A stretch of DNA of 64,000 nucleotides from Syngnathus acus. Its lineage: Eukaryota > Chordata > Actinopteri > Syngnathiformes > Syngnathidae. Of this stretch, positions 1 through 31,779 are shown piece by piece; within the stretch, counting starts at the first letter, position 1, and every line of letters begins with the position of its first letter. The stretch lies in assembly GCF_901709675.1 (NCBI RefSeq), contig NC_051092.1:12028491-12092490 (forward strand). Reading direction: 5' to 3'. The notes beneath the pieces are model-generated. The model saw only the letters and a list, made by a program, of their open reading frames with translations. It had not been told where the DNA came from and ran no database searches. The translations under genes and the position numbers were made by a program.

Positions 1-2639
1 TTTCAGTAGTGTGTATGACAAGCTTGATATAGTGAAGTAACCCTGAATGATGCCTCAAGGGCCTCTCACAGTCATGAGTCATATGGGGGCGAATTAGCAG
101 CGAGTGGCAGACAACACAACGTTGACTGTTTGCAGATGTGCGAGAAATGAGGAAGCACAGGTTAGCGCTCACTGTTTTCATCGTCGCGCTCATGTCCTCG
201 GGCTGCTTTTCTTATCATGCCTATCTTTCGAATCTTTTCAACGCACACATGCACACACACACACACTCAGTTGAAGCCCAGTTGCAGGGTTAGGATGGTG
301 TTTGTCTTTCTTTTAAGTCACTGCCAGGGATTTCGGTCGGACATTTAAGACCTACTGGTCAGCAACTGTTTTAAGACTCATGTGGTCCTTGAACACAAAA
401 GGTGTGCCCACCCATGTGTTATATTTATGACGAATGCTTTGTTTTTACTCGTTGCAAATGAATAATAAAACAAGTATGATAAAGAAATGTATTTGAGCAC
501 ATACAATCGCATTGATGTCAAGGGACTTACTGTTTGAGCGTCACTTATTCACCAGCACTATTGTCCTCAGGTCATTCATTCGGTTTTCAAATTCCCGGTC
601 TGAGGCAATTTCAAGTTTACAAATGTGTTTCCAGCTCTTATTATAAACAAGCCCAAAGAGAAATGACGGAAGCTTTACGGGGAAAATAAACTAACAGCAA
701 AACAATAGAGGCAAACATTTCCTTTTCTCTATACCATTCCATAAAATGCGCACGTAAACATGACCTATTTATTTATTTATTTCATAAATGATACTTCCAG
801 TTCCCAGTGTAGTTTTGAGGGCAGCTGTACGTAGAGTGGGCTTCACAATGACGATGCACGTGACGCCGTGCTGATGGTGCGGGGGCCAAAGGATGTGCTT
901 TTTAAACAGTTATGGCTTTGCAGGGATACACAAAATCCACTAATTGTTCCTCCCACATTCTGCCCGCTCCGTTTACGTCGACGCCCATAAACACAAGAGC
1001 AAGGCGGACAAAAGGCTGAAATTTCGACGTTTCTGTCCATGACTGAAAGTATGACATGAAAAAAGTTATTTCCAGGACAACATTGTTGAATTTTAAATGC
1101 TACCTAAATGATGGATGGCTTTTTTTTCCTGCTGGTTATGTGTGATTGATGACGCAAGGATCACAAGTGACACTTTGACAATCGGTGCACAAAAGTGAAC
1201 TATAATGAAATGAAAATCCGTTTTTTGACAGATAGTTTAATTTTTAAATATTATGCCTCCTGCAAAACAAAAGGGAAATACAATGTGACACAAGTTATGT
1301 CACAAAATACTTGTGGGGGAAGAGTGTGTGTGCATGTGTTTGATTCATCTTACCGTAACTGTCAGCAGACCTCAATTACGAGCAGCGGCCTCAATCTCGC
1401 GCCCGGACAACAGGAAGCGTGTGTTTGTTTTAAGCGACAGGATCTCTTAACACGGCGTATCTGTGTTTACTGCATCTGCGTCTACTGTCATCACGAACCT
1501 AAAAACAAACACACACACTCACACACACAATAAAGCACAAGAAAAGGTTCATTAGCAGGAGTCTTTTTATACTCTAACACTTAAAAGGCCCCTGCTGTCC
1601 CAAAGTTACAAAATGGAGGCTGCTACAGTAGATTCCTGTGATACTGCTGTCTGTCTAGTTAGTATTGACCATTTTTTTAATTTGATAAATCTGTATTTTT
1701 GTCTCTTCGGGTAATGTGTATTCCAGTCTATCCTTTTTTCCCCATAGGCGATAAACACAAAGTTCTCAAAGTTACATTTTCTCACTTGTCGTTTGCTCAG
1801 GTCTGGTCAATAGCATGAAACGCAAAAGCATCTCTGTAAAATCTGTAAACTCATTTGTGGTCTGTTACTTTAAATATTGAAAATTGAGGTATACGGAGAC
1901 ACTGTGGTGAAAGTGTGTGACTCATGCACACTTGTTTATTACGGCCAGCGACTACTTTCAGTAAGCAGCAGAAAATTAGTCACTTGAACAAGGGGGAACT
2001 TGGGTGAGAAGTCTCCACCTCCATCCATCCATCCATCCATCCATCCATCCATCCATCCATCCATCCATCCATCCATCCATCCATCCATCCATCCATCCAT
2101 CCATCCATCCCTCACTTTGATTTTGTAATTATGTAATTTGTAATATGATGGGCACTTAGCCTGTGAGTTCACAGAAGCTATGGAAACCCTGGGTGCGATG
2201 TCTGGGGGACATACTAAGGTCATTTCCTATCTCACACTGTCATCACTGGAGGTAGAGATGGCACTCATCAGGCATTAGGATGTTTTCATCCAGGACGCAC
2301 CCCCATCACCCCCACTATAACCACCTTACTTCTTATCAGGACCAACTGAAAGACAAGCTGTAGTGTAAACACATTTGGGAAGTTGACAGTCCTTAAAGTG
2401 CTGTTTTTATTCAATTGTGGCAAAAAAAATATTGTGCCCCACAAATTCTGCCCATAAAATGTGAAATTGTGAGTCCTTATGTTGCTTATTTGTCATTGAG
2501 TTATTTTAACTTTCAGCAAGAATTTTGGTGTTCCAGTAAATCTGTGGGGAAATTGTTGTTGCTTTCAAAAATAATTATGTGATGATGGGGAATGGTGTTT
2601 TGTAACTTCAATATGACTTTTCAGTTAAGGATTAAGAAG
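1..2639. other. 5' flank of hgf, no gene recognised
   Basis: The short open frames here look random or are made of simple repeats. I see CA-rich runs near 247-266 and 1507-1530 and the CCAT array at 2021-2111. I recognise no exon, tRNA or transposon end. hgf enhancers could lie here, but none can be shown by reading. Confidence 0.5.
2021..2111. repeat. (CCAT)n microsatellite
   Basis: About 22 nearly perfect CCAT units, followed directly by unique sequence. Confidence 0.97.
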
Positions 2640-2870
2640 GTCGAAATAAGAAGTTAATGGGGTGGGCGCGAGAGGTAGAGGGAGGGGTGATGATGATGAG
2701 GAGGAGGGGGTGGAGGAGCCGAGGAAGAAATACTTGGAGGAGAGGAGACGCATCCTCTGCGCAGTGGTGGAAGCAACATCTTCCAGTGAGCGTCGGACTC
2801 CTCTTGTACTTTGAGCTCTTTTCTTTCTCATTGCTGAGTTTTTTGTTTGGTTCATGAAACGTGGATTGTG
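2640..2870 (+). promoter_or_regulatory. Probable hgf 5' leader / proximal promoter, with short uORF
   Basis: This is the sequence just upstream of the hgf start codon. The transcription start is not visible and I see no convincing TATA box. The block 2655-2755 is almost pure purine on the plus strand (GAGG/GATGATGAGG runs). A five-codon upstream ORF (MKRGL) starts at 2854, and its TGA at 2869-2871 overlaps the main ATG as TGATG. The extent of the leader is inferred. Confidence 0.45.
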
Positions 2871-22084
<19,214 letters not shown>

Positions 22085-22310
22085 CCCGGCCAGGTGGTTA
22101 CGCCGGAAACTACTCAGGAGGACTCCTCGGCTTGTAAGTTGTACGCAGATGAGAGGAATGCTTAATAGTGGAGAGGAAATCTAATGGAAGATTTGAACAC
22201 GCCAGGAACAGATGTCACACTCGCTCTGACAGTAAATGATGGTAATTAACAGGAAAAAATAGTCCATCTGCGATTCAGGTGTTTAGTAGGAAATAAAAAC
22301 AGCTAATAGC
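22085..22310 (+). terminator. hgf: Probable hgf 3' UTR with AATAAA at 22292-22297
   Basis: Non-coding sequence after the stop codon. The first AATAAA hexamer lies about 208 nt downstream. The true cleavage site is not visible, and the UTR could be longer. Confidence 0.4.
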
Positions 22311-24574
22311 AATGAGATGGCAGCATAAAATGTCCTACTCTGTTTTAAATTCTAAATGGAAATTAGAAAGAAACGATATGCTCCCCTTCTGCTGGTTATG
22401 AAGGGGCACTGCCCCTTGTGCATCGTCCACACTGGTACTGTAGTGAACACGATAAAGGTGTGTTAAATGTGTGAATACTTTGGATTCCTGGCATTACTTG
22501 AAACCTCTAAACACCAAAGCGTGGTGGCTCCACGACCCCTCCCTCCCCCCACCAAGTGCATTTGGCGGCCAGGATCGGCCAGCCATGCTAGTACTTTTGT
22601 GTACATAGTATTTAATGAGTGTGTTTGTGGCACTCCATGTTGGGTCTTACAGACCTATGGCGGAAAAAAAAAATGAATTTCCAAGAAAATAATCAGCTAT
22701 TCATTCACATCATGGTGTGTGTATATACACCGTAATTTCTGAACTATAAGCCTCACCTGATTATATACCTAATCAAAGCCACTGACTTATGTCTATGTAC
22801 TTGTATAAATATTGTACAGTATAATAAGTATTAAGTTTGTTCCTTGTTTTCTGCTCTGTTTTGACAGTTTAACTTGTATGAGCTTTAAAATATTTTTTCT
22901 GAGGTTATTAGATTATGTTTTGCAATTGGGGTTGAGCACATCCAAATGTTTTAGTGCAGGGTTCCTTAAATTTGGGTTTGCAAAACAAATATCCACTTAT
23001 CCTTTAAAATATTGATTTAATGTAGGTCAGGGATATTTAACTCCAGTCCTCGAGGGTCAGTTTCCTACGTGTTTTAGATGGGGCCCTCCTCTAACACGCC
23101 TGATTGAAATGATGAGCTCATTGGAAAGCTCCGTAGAAGCTTGATAATGAGCCTTCAATGCTCTACAGAGAAACCCATTTTTCTTTGAAAAATAACTGTT
23201 AATGAGAGGAATTACATTTTTTGGGGTTCATTTTTTTTCTGAAATGCTGGAACATCATGACTTATTTATAATTATTGTATTATGAACATTATGGGAATCA
23301 TGATCGTTTAACCCCAGGTTCCATCCCAGTGTCAGATGTTGCTTGACTTCCCACAGCGGACATAATGTCATCCAATTAAATTTGGAATTGTTCCTTATGC
23401 CCATCCCGACTTGCAAACGTGTCCCCGTGTATTTGTGCCCTCTACATACTGTGCAGTATTTTTCTCTCTCTGTATAACCCATCCACAAAAATCAACCCTT
23501 CCCCCACCCAGTATATTTAATGTGTAATCCCTTTTTTGTGTTATGTGAGGTATTCTATCATGCGTCCCACTTAATAAATCTCTGTCATCTAATTCCCTGC
23601 AATGACTTTTGAGTGACAACTGAAAGTGGAGGCTGTCATATGCTCTTCCTGCTGTAGATGGCGCCATAGTAGCACAGCGTTTCTTCTGAAAGTCACATCC
23701 ATTATTGTTATAAATGTTTTGGCCTTCATAAACTTTTTACTCAAATAATTATGTTATTAGGTCTTGAAAAATTAGATGCGACCTGACTTGACATACCATC
23801 TTCACTTCGTGTGTGTGCGAGGGGCAGACTAAATGTCAAAATCAATTGATGCTGTATTAAATAAATATTGCAGCTGGCAACAAAACACATTTGAATTTGA
23901 CAGAGTGCACAGACACACATTGTTGTGTGTGCGTGTGTGCGTGCACGGATACTTTAGGGGTCCCAAGGGTGGGAGGAAGTGTGGCATGCTTCTGCAGGTC
24001 AGCTGGAATGGATGGAGGGGGAACACATGCAGTCATAAAAAGAAGATAGCCAGAAGGACACACACACACACACGAGTGCACTCGCACACACACAAACCTC
24101 ACTTCACTCAGTGCACCATGAGATCTACGGTGAGCATGAGTCCAAATGATCCAGAGAACATGGCGGGTGTCAGTGCTGCTCATGTCGGTATGAAAGCACT
24201 TGAGAATCTCCTCTGACGCACACTGCAGAAATGTGTGTGTGTCTGCGTGCATGCGCGCGTGTGTATCAGTGAATGGAAGAATTACACAGCAGACCAAAGA
24301 AATGCTCAGTTCCGCATGAACTCCAAAGCCTCTAACCTCCTTCTCTATGCCTTATTATGACATACATACATAGTGGTTTAAAAAATTGAAAATAAAGTTC
24401 ATATGCTCGAGTTGGCTTTTCCTTAAGTTTTTTCCCACTTTGCTTTTGTTGCCACATTAATAAATTATGATTACTGAGTTATGGTTATACGTATTTACTC
24501 AGCTATAGGTACAACAGCTTACTAGTTACATGTATTTAGTTATCGTTACGCTCGTTACATTTAGTTACGGTTAG
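22311..24574. other. Intergenic, no gene recognised; repeat fragments
   Basis: Mostly unique AT-rich DNA. It holds one decayed end of the CCGTATTTTC MITE family at about 22729-22790 and the dispersed repeat at 23028-23165. CA/TG-rich tracts lie at 23915-23950, 24060-24095 and 24233-24265. The open frames over the CA tracts are low-complexity artefacts. Confidence 0.5.
23028..23165 (+). repeat. Dispersed teleost repeat fragment
   Basis: Text of the type CAGGGATATTTAACTCCAGTCCTCGAGGG followed by GTTTTAGATG and ACACGCCTGATTGAAATGATGAGCTCAT matches, by recall, a very common fish and vertebrate DNA-transposon-derived repeat. Only one end is recognisable. Confidence 0.55.
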
Positions 24575-24582
24575 TTGCCAGG

Positions 24583-24883
24583 CAGAGGCGTAGCCAGGAA
24601 TTTTTCCAGTAGGGGCGCACACCCACAGGAAAAAAAATCGAACATCACCCACGCCGTTCGCTGATCGCTAAAACAACGTCCGGGAGGCAAACGGTGAATG
24701 GATAACATCGCGCACATAGAATAGCGCAAGCACATTCGCGCAAGACCGAAAGAAAAAAACGGCATGAAAATGAAGAATCGAAAAAGCTCGATTTCTTTTT
24801 TTTTTTTTTTTTTTTTCAACCGGGGCGCAGGGAGTCCTAACCGGGGCGCCGCCCCGGCTCGCCCCGGCTTGGCTACGCCTCTG
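24583..24883. mobile_element. Complete 301-bp hAT-type MITE
   Basis: Terminal inverted repeats CAGAGGCGTAGCCAGG and CTTGGCTACGCCTCTG bound the element. It is flanked by a perfect 8-bp duplication TTGCCAGG at 24575-24582 and 24884-24891. An 8-bp duplication with CAGAGG-type ends is diagnostic of the hAT superfamily. The interior is GC-rich at its 3' end, has a T tract at 24797-24816, and encodes no transposase. Confidence 0.92.
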
Positions 24884-25733
24884 TTGCCAGGTGTGTACAA
24901 TACTGGCTCCCTTTTACCTTGAGTTTAAATGTGATTTGTTAATTATGAACATAGCCACATCGGCTCATAATACACGTTTGCACACTTGTGCAAACACATT
25001 GCTTCAATTTTCATGTCTTTAATTAACCAACCAAATATAATTCCTGTCCAATTTTTTGTATTTCTATTTTTTGTAGCTACACAGTGCACATGCCAGAAAA
25101 CATCACTGATTGTGTTAATGTATCAGCGAGTCAGCTTGAGATGGAAAATTTGAGCGAGACACTTGAAACCCTTTCTAAAGCCACCGGACTGCTGTTAAGG
25201 GCGACTGACTTGTGGCACAAGTTCACTGCAACTTTCCTAATCTGGTTAATGGGGCCTTCTAATGTCATTTATCTACTTCAGTCCACTTTCTAGCCACTAT
25301 TTAAACCAAGGTTTATTGAGTGCAGGTCTGGACAATAAGGTTGGTGGTTAGGATCTTTCTCATAGCGCCAGTGCATCCTGTAAGTAGATACATTCACATA
25401 TTGTTTCAATGTAATATGGCATGGCCGCAACCGTAATGTTTTTTGTTGTTGTTGGTCTTGCTGACTTCACCAGCCGTCCTGTGGACCTTAAAGAAAAAGA
25501 AGTGTGCTGCACTCTGTCAACAATATCATTTCCATCACATTGCAATCCTTCTCATGGGACTTGACTTCATTTTCTCACTGCTTTTAAAGGGTATTTGCTG
25601 ACTATTGTTCCCCCGCTGTTCCAATCCTGGCCACAAAATATGATTTTATTGATGTTGACGTGACTCACCAACTCCGCTTGGTTTGAGCCTCACAATAATA
25701 AGGAAAAATAGTGAACGATCGGCCTACTGAGCA

Positions 25734-25842
25734 GGTTTTTGGAATGTGGGATGAAACCGGAGGAAACCGATGCAGGAACACCACACAGGAAGGCCGAAGC
25801 CAAAATTGAACCCTGCACCTTTGGACACCGTGCCACCAATTG
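25734..25842 (-). mobile_element. SINE fragment
   Basis: The reverse complement aligns to the head and early body of the full-length SINE at 27918-28276 (GGTTCAATTTT B-box remnant, CTTCCTGTGTGGTG, GGTTTCCTCCGGTTTCATCC). It is decayed and truncated. Confidence 0.75.
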
Positions 25843-25848
25843 CAAGTA

Positions 25849-25879
<31 letters not shown>

Positions 25880-26486
25880 CTAATTGTATTCTCTCACATT
25901 TACGCATTTAAGTGGATTTTTTTTCTTCTTCTAAGGTTATCTTTGTCATTGGGGTGAGTGCTCCAGGCAGAGGTCCCAGGTGTGGCTAACACTCTGTTGG
26001 CCTCCAGCTCTCCCTCCCCGGCTGACGTTTGTCAAGCTGCAGGTGGTTGTGTCTGGCTGGCTGCATTGCACAAGTGTATTTAGCGTCACGCACGAGCCAA
26101 AAGAGGAAAATCAGTGGGCTGGAAAACGAAAGACAAAAAGATATTCACGTTCAATTTCAGACTGGAGCCACAAATGCATTCATGTGGCATGCAGAGGTGG
26201 AGCAATAAGATCGTCCATTCACCAGATAATGAATAAATAACTAAAGCTGCTACCCAAACTCATAAACTATTCTCTACAGAAGGTGGATTAAATAAATACT
26301 TTATAAATAAATTATATTTTCTCTTGGTGCTTTTAAAGGGGAAACAACCTTCTGTTGTTTGCTGTTGCTGCAAGAGGCTATACTAAGTGACCTGGAGTGG
26401 ACGTGGTGATGGTGGTTGACAACAATCTGTATGTAGTACAAGAAAGTACTTTACTCAGAGAAAAAAAAGGTACCATTGCAGAGGAT

Positions 26487-26577
26487 GTTGCGCGTTCGAT
26501 TCCGGCTCCGGCCTTCCTGTGTAGAGTTTGCATGTTCCCCTCGTGCCTATGTGGGTTAACTCCAAGGATTTCCTAGT
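26487..26577 (+). mobile_element. SINE fragment
   Basis: CGTTCGATTCCGGCTCCGGC and TTCCTGTGTAGAGTTTGCATG match the tRNA-like head and body junction of the SINE at 27918-28276. The 3' part is missing. Confidence 0.8.
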
Positions 26578-27917
26578 TCTTAATTTGTTTTTATTCAATT
26601 CTATAAGTGCCAATCCACTATCAGAGGCATCAAGATTGTTAAATGTTATCTGAGACTATATTACAAATTGCTGTAAATAAAGCCATTTCATGAATCTGCC
26701 GTGCATAAAATCAATTGATCCTTCTCTTCCAAAGGCAAGTCATAGATTCTTGTCTGATCATTGCAGAGATAGTATTGGGAGAATTTACAAACACCTTTAC
26801 TGCACTCCATAAAAAGTCTCCTCCAAATAATTTTTTGTCGATGACATTTTAAGTATTGCAACAGTAAAAAATGTGAAAGGAACCTTTTTGTTTTGCCAGG
26901 AAAGAATTTCTATAAATTATTCTCATCAGCACTCTCCCAGTTTCTCCAGAAATGTTAATTCTATCCGCTTGAATCGTGTGGTGAAAATGCTAAATTTATA
27001 AAAATAAGATGTCTGTCATTATACAAACAACCCTGTTATTAAAAACCTGCTTAGCCAACTGGAAGAAAAGGGGAGGAAGCGAACTACATGGCTCGGTAGA
27101 AATCATGAAACTAATTGCGCTGACATGGGTAAGGCATATCCGCTCCTATGTTTTCAATATTTTCAGCAACACAAATTAAGCTGATATTATCATGCATGAT
27201 TATTGCATGTTACCTTTAAGTGTGTGGATGACCAGGTAGAAAAGCAGCTAACACCGCTAACATAAACTCTTGAGTAGCATTGATTAACAACCCTGTTATG
27301 GCAGTTAGAGTCGTGGTAAAATAAAATTACTATCCAAAGACAATACATTTTAATTTCATGGGAAAGTTTTTGTTTAGTAATATTTTTTAAATATGTTTTT
27401 CAGGTATCTGCATCGGTAACATGATTGGACCAAATCTCTTAAAAAAACAAATTAAGTCAAATTAAATGTTGTTTTTCAAAAACAGTGCCCAGTATTGTCT
27501 TCCAAAAATGCTAATATTGTGATGTGATCAATATTTAGATAAGGTTAATTGACACAAAAGAATTCGTCATTTATTATAATCCCCAAAGGTATTTTTTTTC
27601 TTAGAAGATATATCACCTTTCAGTCGACAAAAGCAGAAAGATAATAAAAGAAACTGTTTCCGGTGAGATGAGGCACACAGGCAAAATTGGAAAGGCAGAG
27701 TGAGATAAAGTCAATTACAGTGGCAAAGATTAAAGGTGCTCAATATTTTTTACCATGTCTGTGTGCACTCACATAAATTAGAACGCATATCATTCGAGGA
27801 AGCTTGCATGATTTTCACTCTGGCAAAGGATTATTTTCCAATCGAAATCTGTTAATGACACTCAATCTTGTTTTGTATTCATGCTGGAAATCATTTTGGT
27901 TGATTGATTTTGTAGCC

Positions 27918-28276
27918 GCGGCTCGGTGGTGCACTGGGTAGCACGTCCGCCTCACAGTTAGGAGGGTGCGGGTTCGATTCCACCTCCGGCCCTCCCTGTG
28001 TGGAGTTTGCATGTTCTCCCCGGGCCCGCGTGGGTTTTCTCCGGGCACTCCGGTTTCCTCCCACATCCCAAAAACATGCTTGGTAGGCTGATTGAGCGCT
28101 CCAAATTGTCCCTGGGTGTGAGTGCGTATGGTTGTTTGTCTCTGTGTGCCCTGCGATTGGCTGGCAACCGGTTCAGGGTGTCCCCCGCCTACTGCCCGAT
28201 GACGCTGGGATAGGCTCCAGCACGCCCGCGACCCCCGTGGGGACTGAGCGGTACAGAAGATGGATGGATGGATGGA
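27918..28276 (+). mobile_element. Full-length tRNA-derived SINE with target duplication
   Basis: The head has A-box-like TGGTGCACTGGGTAGCACG and a canonical B box GGTTCGATTCC. The body contains GTGTGGAGTTTGCATGTTCT, CCTCCCACATCCCAAAAAC and TGCCCTGCGATTGGCTGGC. The tail is a GGAT repeat. A 13-bp duplication TGATTTTGTAGCC lies at 27905-27917 and 28277-28289. It is the best preserved of at least eight copies of this type in the window. A 199-codon antisense open frame across it is not a gene. Confidence 0.93.
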
Positions 28277-28734
28277 TGATTTTGTAGCCACAGTCACAGC
28301 CACAGTTATTGTAACATTTCGATTGTTTACTTTTTCATTAAAGTTATTTATATATATATATCGATTCAGGCTCCAGTCTTCGTAAAATCGAGTATGAATT
28401 TCCAAACTCAACACAATACTACTTTAATAAATTCCTAAAAATAGTCTGTATTACTTGAAATTAAAAAGACTGTATTGTACATGAAAAGTAAAGCAATGGG
28501 ACTAGTAAATATTATAAGATTTACCAAATAAAACTAAGAAACATATATAAATTTACCTAAATAACTAAAATAATGTTTCTTAATTATTATAAATGTATTG
28601 AACTTAAAAGTAGCACCAAACAACTAAATGCTTCTCAGAGGAGCGGGGTGTCTTCTGGTTTCTTCTATATTGCTGTGTTTGGTTATGATTTTTTATTTTT
28701 TATTTTTTTTACCACGCAGCTTATTTAGAGCAAG

Positions 28735-28784
28735 AGGCGGGGTGCACCCCGAACTGGTCGCCAGTCAATCACAGAGCCCCTTTG
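28735..28784 (-). mobile_element. SINE fragment
   Basis: GGCGGGGTGCACCCCGAACT and GGTCGCCAGTCAATCACAGAG are the reverse complement of the GCGATTGGCTGGCAACC...GGGTGTCCCCCGCC segment of the full-length SINE. Confidence 0.75.
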
Positions 28785-31560
28785 TTATTAGGCAGGCAAA
28801 ATCCATGACACTTGCAGTCACTTTGGCAAGCTTAAAACCGTTACAAATGGGTTTTGAAGAGAGGCGGATAATGAAATTCTGAAGTGTCAAAAACATGCGT
28901 GTCCATGAATATATCAGGGGGAGCGTCATCACATCATTAGCAAAATGCATACGGAGGAAGAGGGGGGGTGACCTGGAAACAAAAATGCGGGAAAACGGGG
29001 AGCTTGCTGACTAAATAAATCAAACAGGGTGAAGAGTTACATAAAGGAAGCAAGTAGGGTATTTGAAATGAGGAGAGGTACACATATTAACAGGAAATGG
29101 GGTCAACAATTTGAAATCAACAAAATCAGACAACAGCGTTAACTGAAAAATCGTCACTCTTTTTAATTATGGGTTTATTGTTGCAAGATTATGTTTTTTT
29201 AACTACGACTGTTCTAATCTTGAAATATTTATGTTTTATTCAAGTAAGCTTATTCTATAAAGCAGGGATTTCAAACTCAATTTCATGAAGGGCTTCGGTT
29301 TCACAGTAACAAGTATTAAAGCATGAACACATCGTTGACAAATAACATCATCTAATTAATTTTTAATCGAATTGTACATGACATTCCAATTATGAAATGC
29401 AGTTCTACCCTTTGGAGTGACGATTGTTGGCACATTTTCAAGGATCTTTCATTGCAAACAATTTAAGTTTCACAATTTAATAAAACATGTCCCTCTCTTA
29501 TTAAACAAGCACAAAGAAATCTACCTTCAAAATTACAATAAGATTTAAAATGCAAAAGAAAATGCTATATAGAAAAAATACTATACTAAATACTAACAAT
29601 AACGCCTGCAGACATCAAGTTAACTGTGGCACGTCTGACTTGACCCGAAGTTCCCATGGCAACATGAAACACAGATTTGGTGCACTTATAGAGACAGTTG
29701 GATGTGAGTTCCGCCCACTCGGGGCACTGGAATGTATGCCCCACTTTGGTCCTATCATTTAGAGGAATTACTATGCATGTCAACGTTTTAACAAAAGTCA
29801 ATGGCCAAAGATTTTCACTAGATTATTTATCCTGCTCATTTCAAAGTAGATACACATTATATATTATGAAATGTTTTTACTTTTCTACAAATGTTTTTAT
29901 TGGAATGTTGGTGTCATCTACTGGCGAGCCACCCTGACTCCAGTGTCCCCACGACACTCAACGAGATAAGTGAAGGCATGTAAATTGAGTCTTGAATAAA
30001 TGTCTACCAGACCCTTGCATAGGCCGGGGTTTAATCGTTGTGTGTTTTGACGATATCTCAAGGTCCACATCCACAATGGGGGGGGTATGAATCTCTAGTT
30101 AGTTGATCAGTGCCTCAGGAGGTAGCGCGACAGACAGACCAAAGCGTGCAGGCAGCCAGGCAGACACGCCGCAGTGTGAATCATCCATTCGGCCGCGTCG
30201 TCTGGGAAATCAGTCAAAGTGACGAGCGGTGTGCGCATTTGTGCTCACATACCATTGACAAAATGTCATATCAAGTCAATGGAATTGGTTTGTGAAAAGC
30301 ACCAGCCTCTGCATTATGCAACAAAAAAGCATTTAAAAAAAGGGAGGTTATGGGATCAAAACAGGGCTTGCTGTGTTGAGTCTGCATGTTCTCCCAATAA
30401 ATGAAATCAAATCGAATATTTTGAAGGCATTTTGGCATCTCTTGGATAAATGTCTATAGAGAAATTCATGTTGACATTGTCACTGAATCATTGAATAAAT
30501 ACTTATTCAAGTAAAGTAGTAATACATGAAAAATCTACGGTTGCTTGCTCTGCCTTCCTGTCCGTGTCCCTTTCACCTTGCCGCTATCTGTCTGAATCTG
30601 TCTATCAGAGATGCAGGGATGTTTTATAGCAGTAAAGTACACCGCTGTGCAGTAATACCTCCTGAGACAGCGAGGGAGCTGATAGGTATCGCCCTACAAA
30701 CACAATGTTCCTCCAAGGACTCCGTACACTGAAATAATGTGCTGCTTTCTCGTTCTCCCTTTTCGCTCATGTCTGTCTCCGTCTTATATCTCTCCCCTCC
30801 CCATGTGGCTTTTTTAACATCTATCTTTCTCTGTCAGGTGCACCTCCCAAGGGTTATAATACGTACAACCATTTCCCAACAGGAGATTGTGCAGATAGAT
30901 ATCCGTGTTCCCACCGAGTCACGGTTGAAATGGAAACAATACTTGCCCGGTGATGACAGAACCAGTGCTATATTCAGGCACAGTGCACAGAGGATGAGCA
31001 CGGCATGCTTTTGCATAAAGCGCCAGGTGTCCTGCAGCGTGTGCGTGTCTCGTGCGTCACCTTACTTTCGCCCGGGCCTTGGTTCCCGGTGGTGCTGGGC
31101 ATATAGTGATTATTGGAATGATGCTTTTAGAATATTGTGTGATAATGCAGGAAACTGTTTCAACATTGGTGGAACAGTGAAAAAATATATATGCGCTACT
31201 AGTGTTGGAGCCAATTTAGTGTCTTAAATTTTAATTTTGATTAAAATTGGCTGACCTTGGGCCATTGACTTTTATTTTGAACTTTGGTTAAGATTTGCTG
31301 GCCTTGGGCTATGGACCTTTATTTTGACACAGCCTTTGGTCACCTGGTCAGTCAACTGATCAGGTGAAGATGGCTGCTCCCACATGGTAGTCATCCTCAA
31401 TCAGTCTCACTTAGGCAAATCATAGTGATATGTTTTTTTTACTGCTTTAAGCTTGTATCTTTTGGAATTTAGGAACTTTGAACATGTAAAAAAAACTTTA
31501 GTTTACTTCTTGGAACTCGCAACAATGTATTCAGATTATTTAGGTTTAGTTGGATTACAA
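28785..31560. other. Intergenic, no gene recognised
   Basis: AT-rich DNA. I examined the 162-codon open frame at 30739-31227 and found no family signature or splice context. A short stretch at 29266-29310 (GCAGGGATTTCAAACTCAA) resembles one end of a dispersed DNA-transposon repeat. A weak SINE-like piece lies near 30355-30398. Confidence 0.45.
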
Positions 31561-31589
31561 ACAATTTGGATTAGCTGCCTGTCACCCCC

Positions 31590-31779
31590 CAACTCCTTGC
31601 CTGCCTGCCATTGCCTACCCTCTCCTTGCCTGCCTGTCATTGCCTACCACCTTTTCCTGCCTGTCATTGCCTACCACCTCTGCCTGCTTGCCTCCATGTT
31701 GGATATTCTTCCTCCATCTCCAACAAGGTAGCCTGCTTGCCTCCATGTTGGATATTCTTCCTCCATCTTCAACAAGGTA
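31590..31779. repeat. Tandem repeats: about 24-bp units then a 49-bp duplication
   Basis: Three imperfect units of CTGCCTGTCATTGCCTACCA type are followed by two 49-bp copies at 31682-31730 and 31731-31779 that differ at one base. The sequence is pyrimidine-rich on the plus strand. Confidence 0.9.

Noticed and set aside
23833-24297. Overlapping 127- and 146-codon frames on both strands
   Set aside because: They consist largely of CA/TG microsatellite translated as His-Thr and Cys-Val repeats.
27815-28414. 199-codon minus-strand open frame
   Set aside because: It lies across the full-length SINE and its flanks. The translation follows the SINE body and has no protein family character.
30739-31227. 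162-codon plus-strand open frame
   Set aside because: No motif, signal or splice context was recognised. It is consistent with chance and has a low-complexity start.
31590-31779. CRISPR-like array
   Set aside because: The units are directly adjacent with no unique spacers, in a vertebrate genome. They are ordinary tandem duplications.
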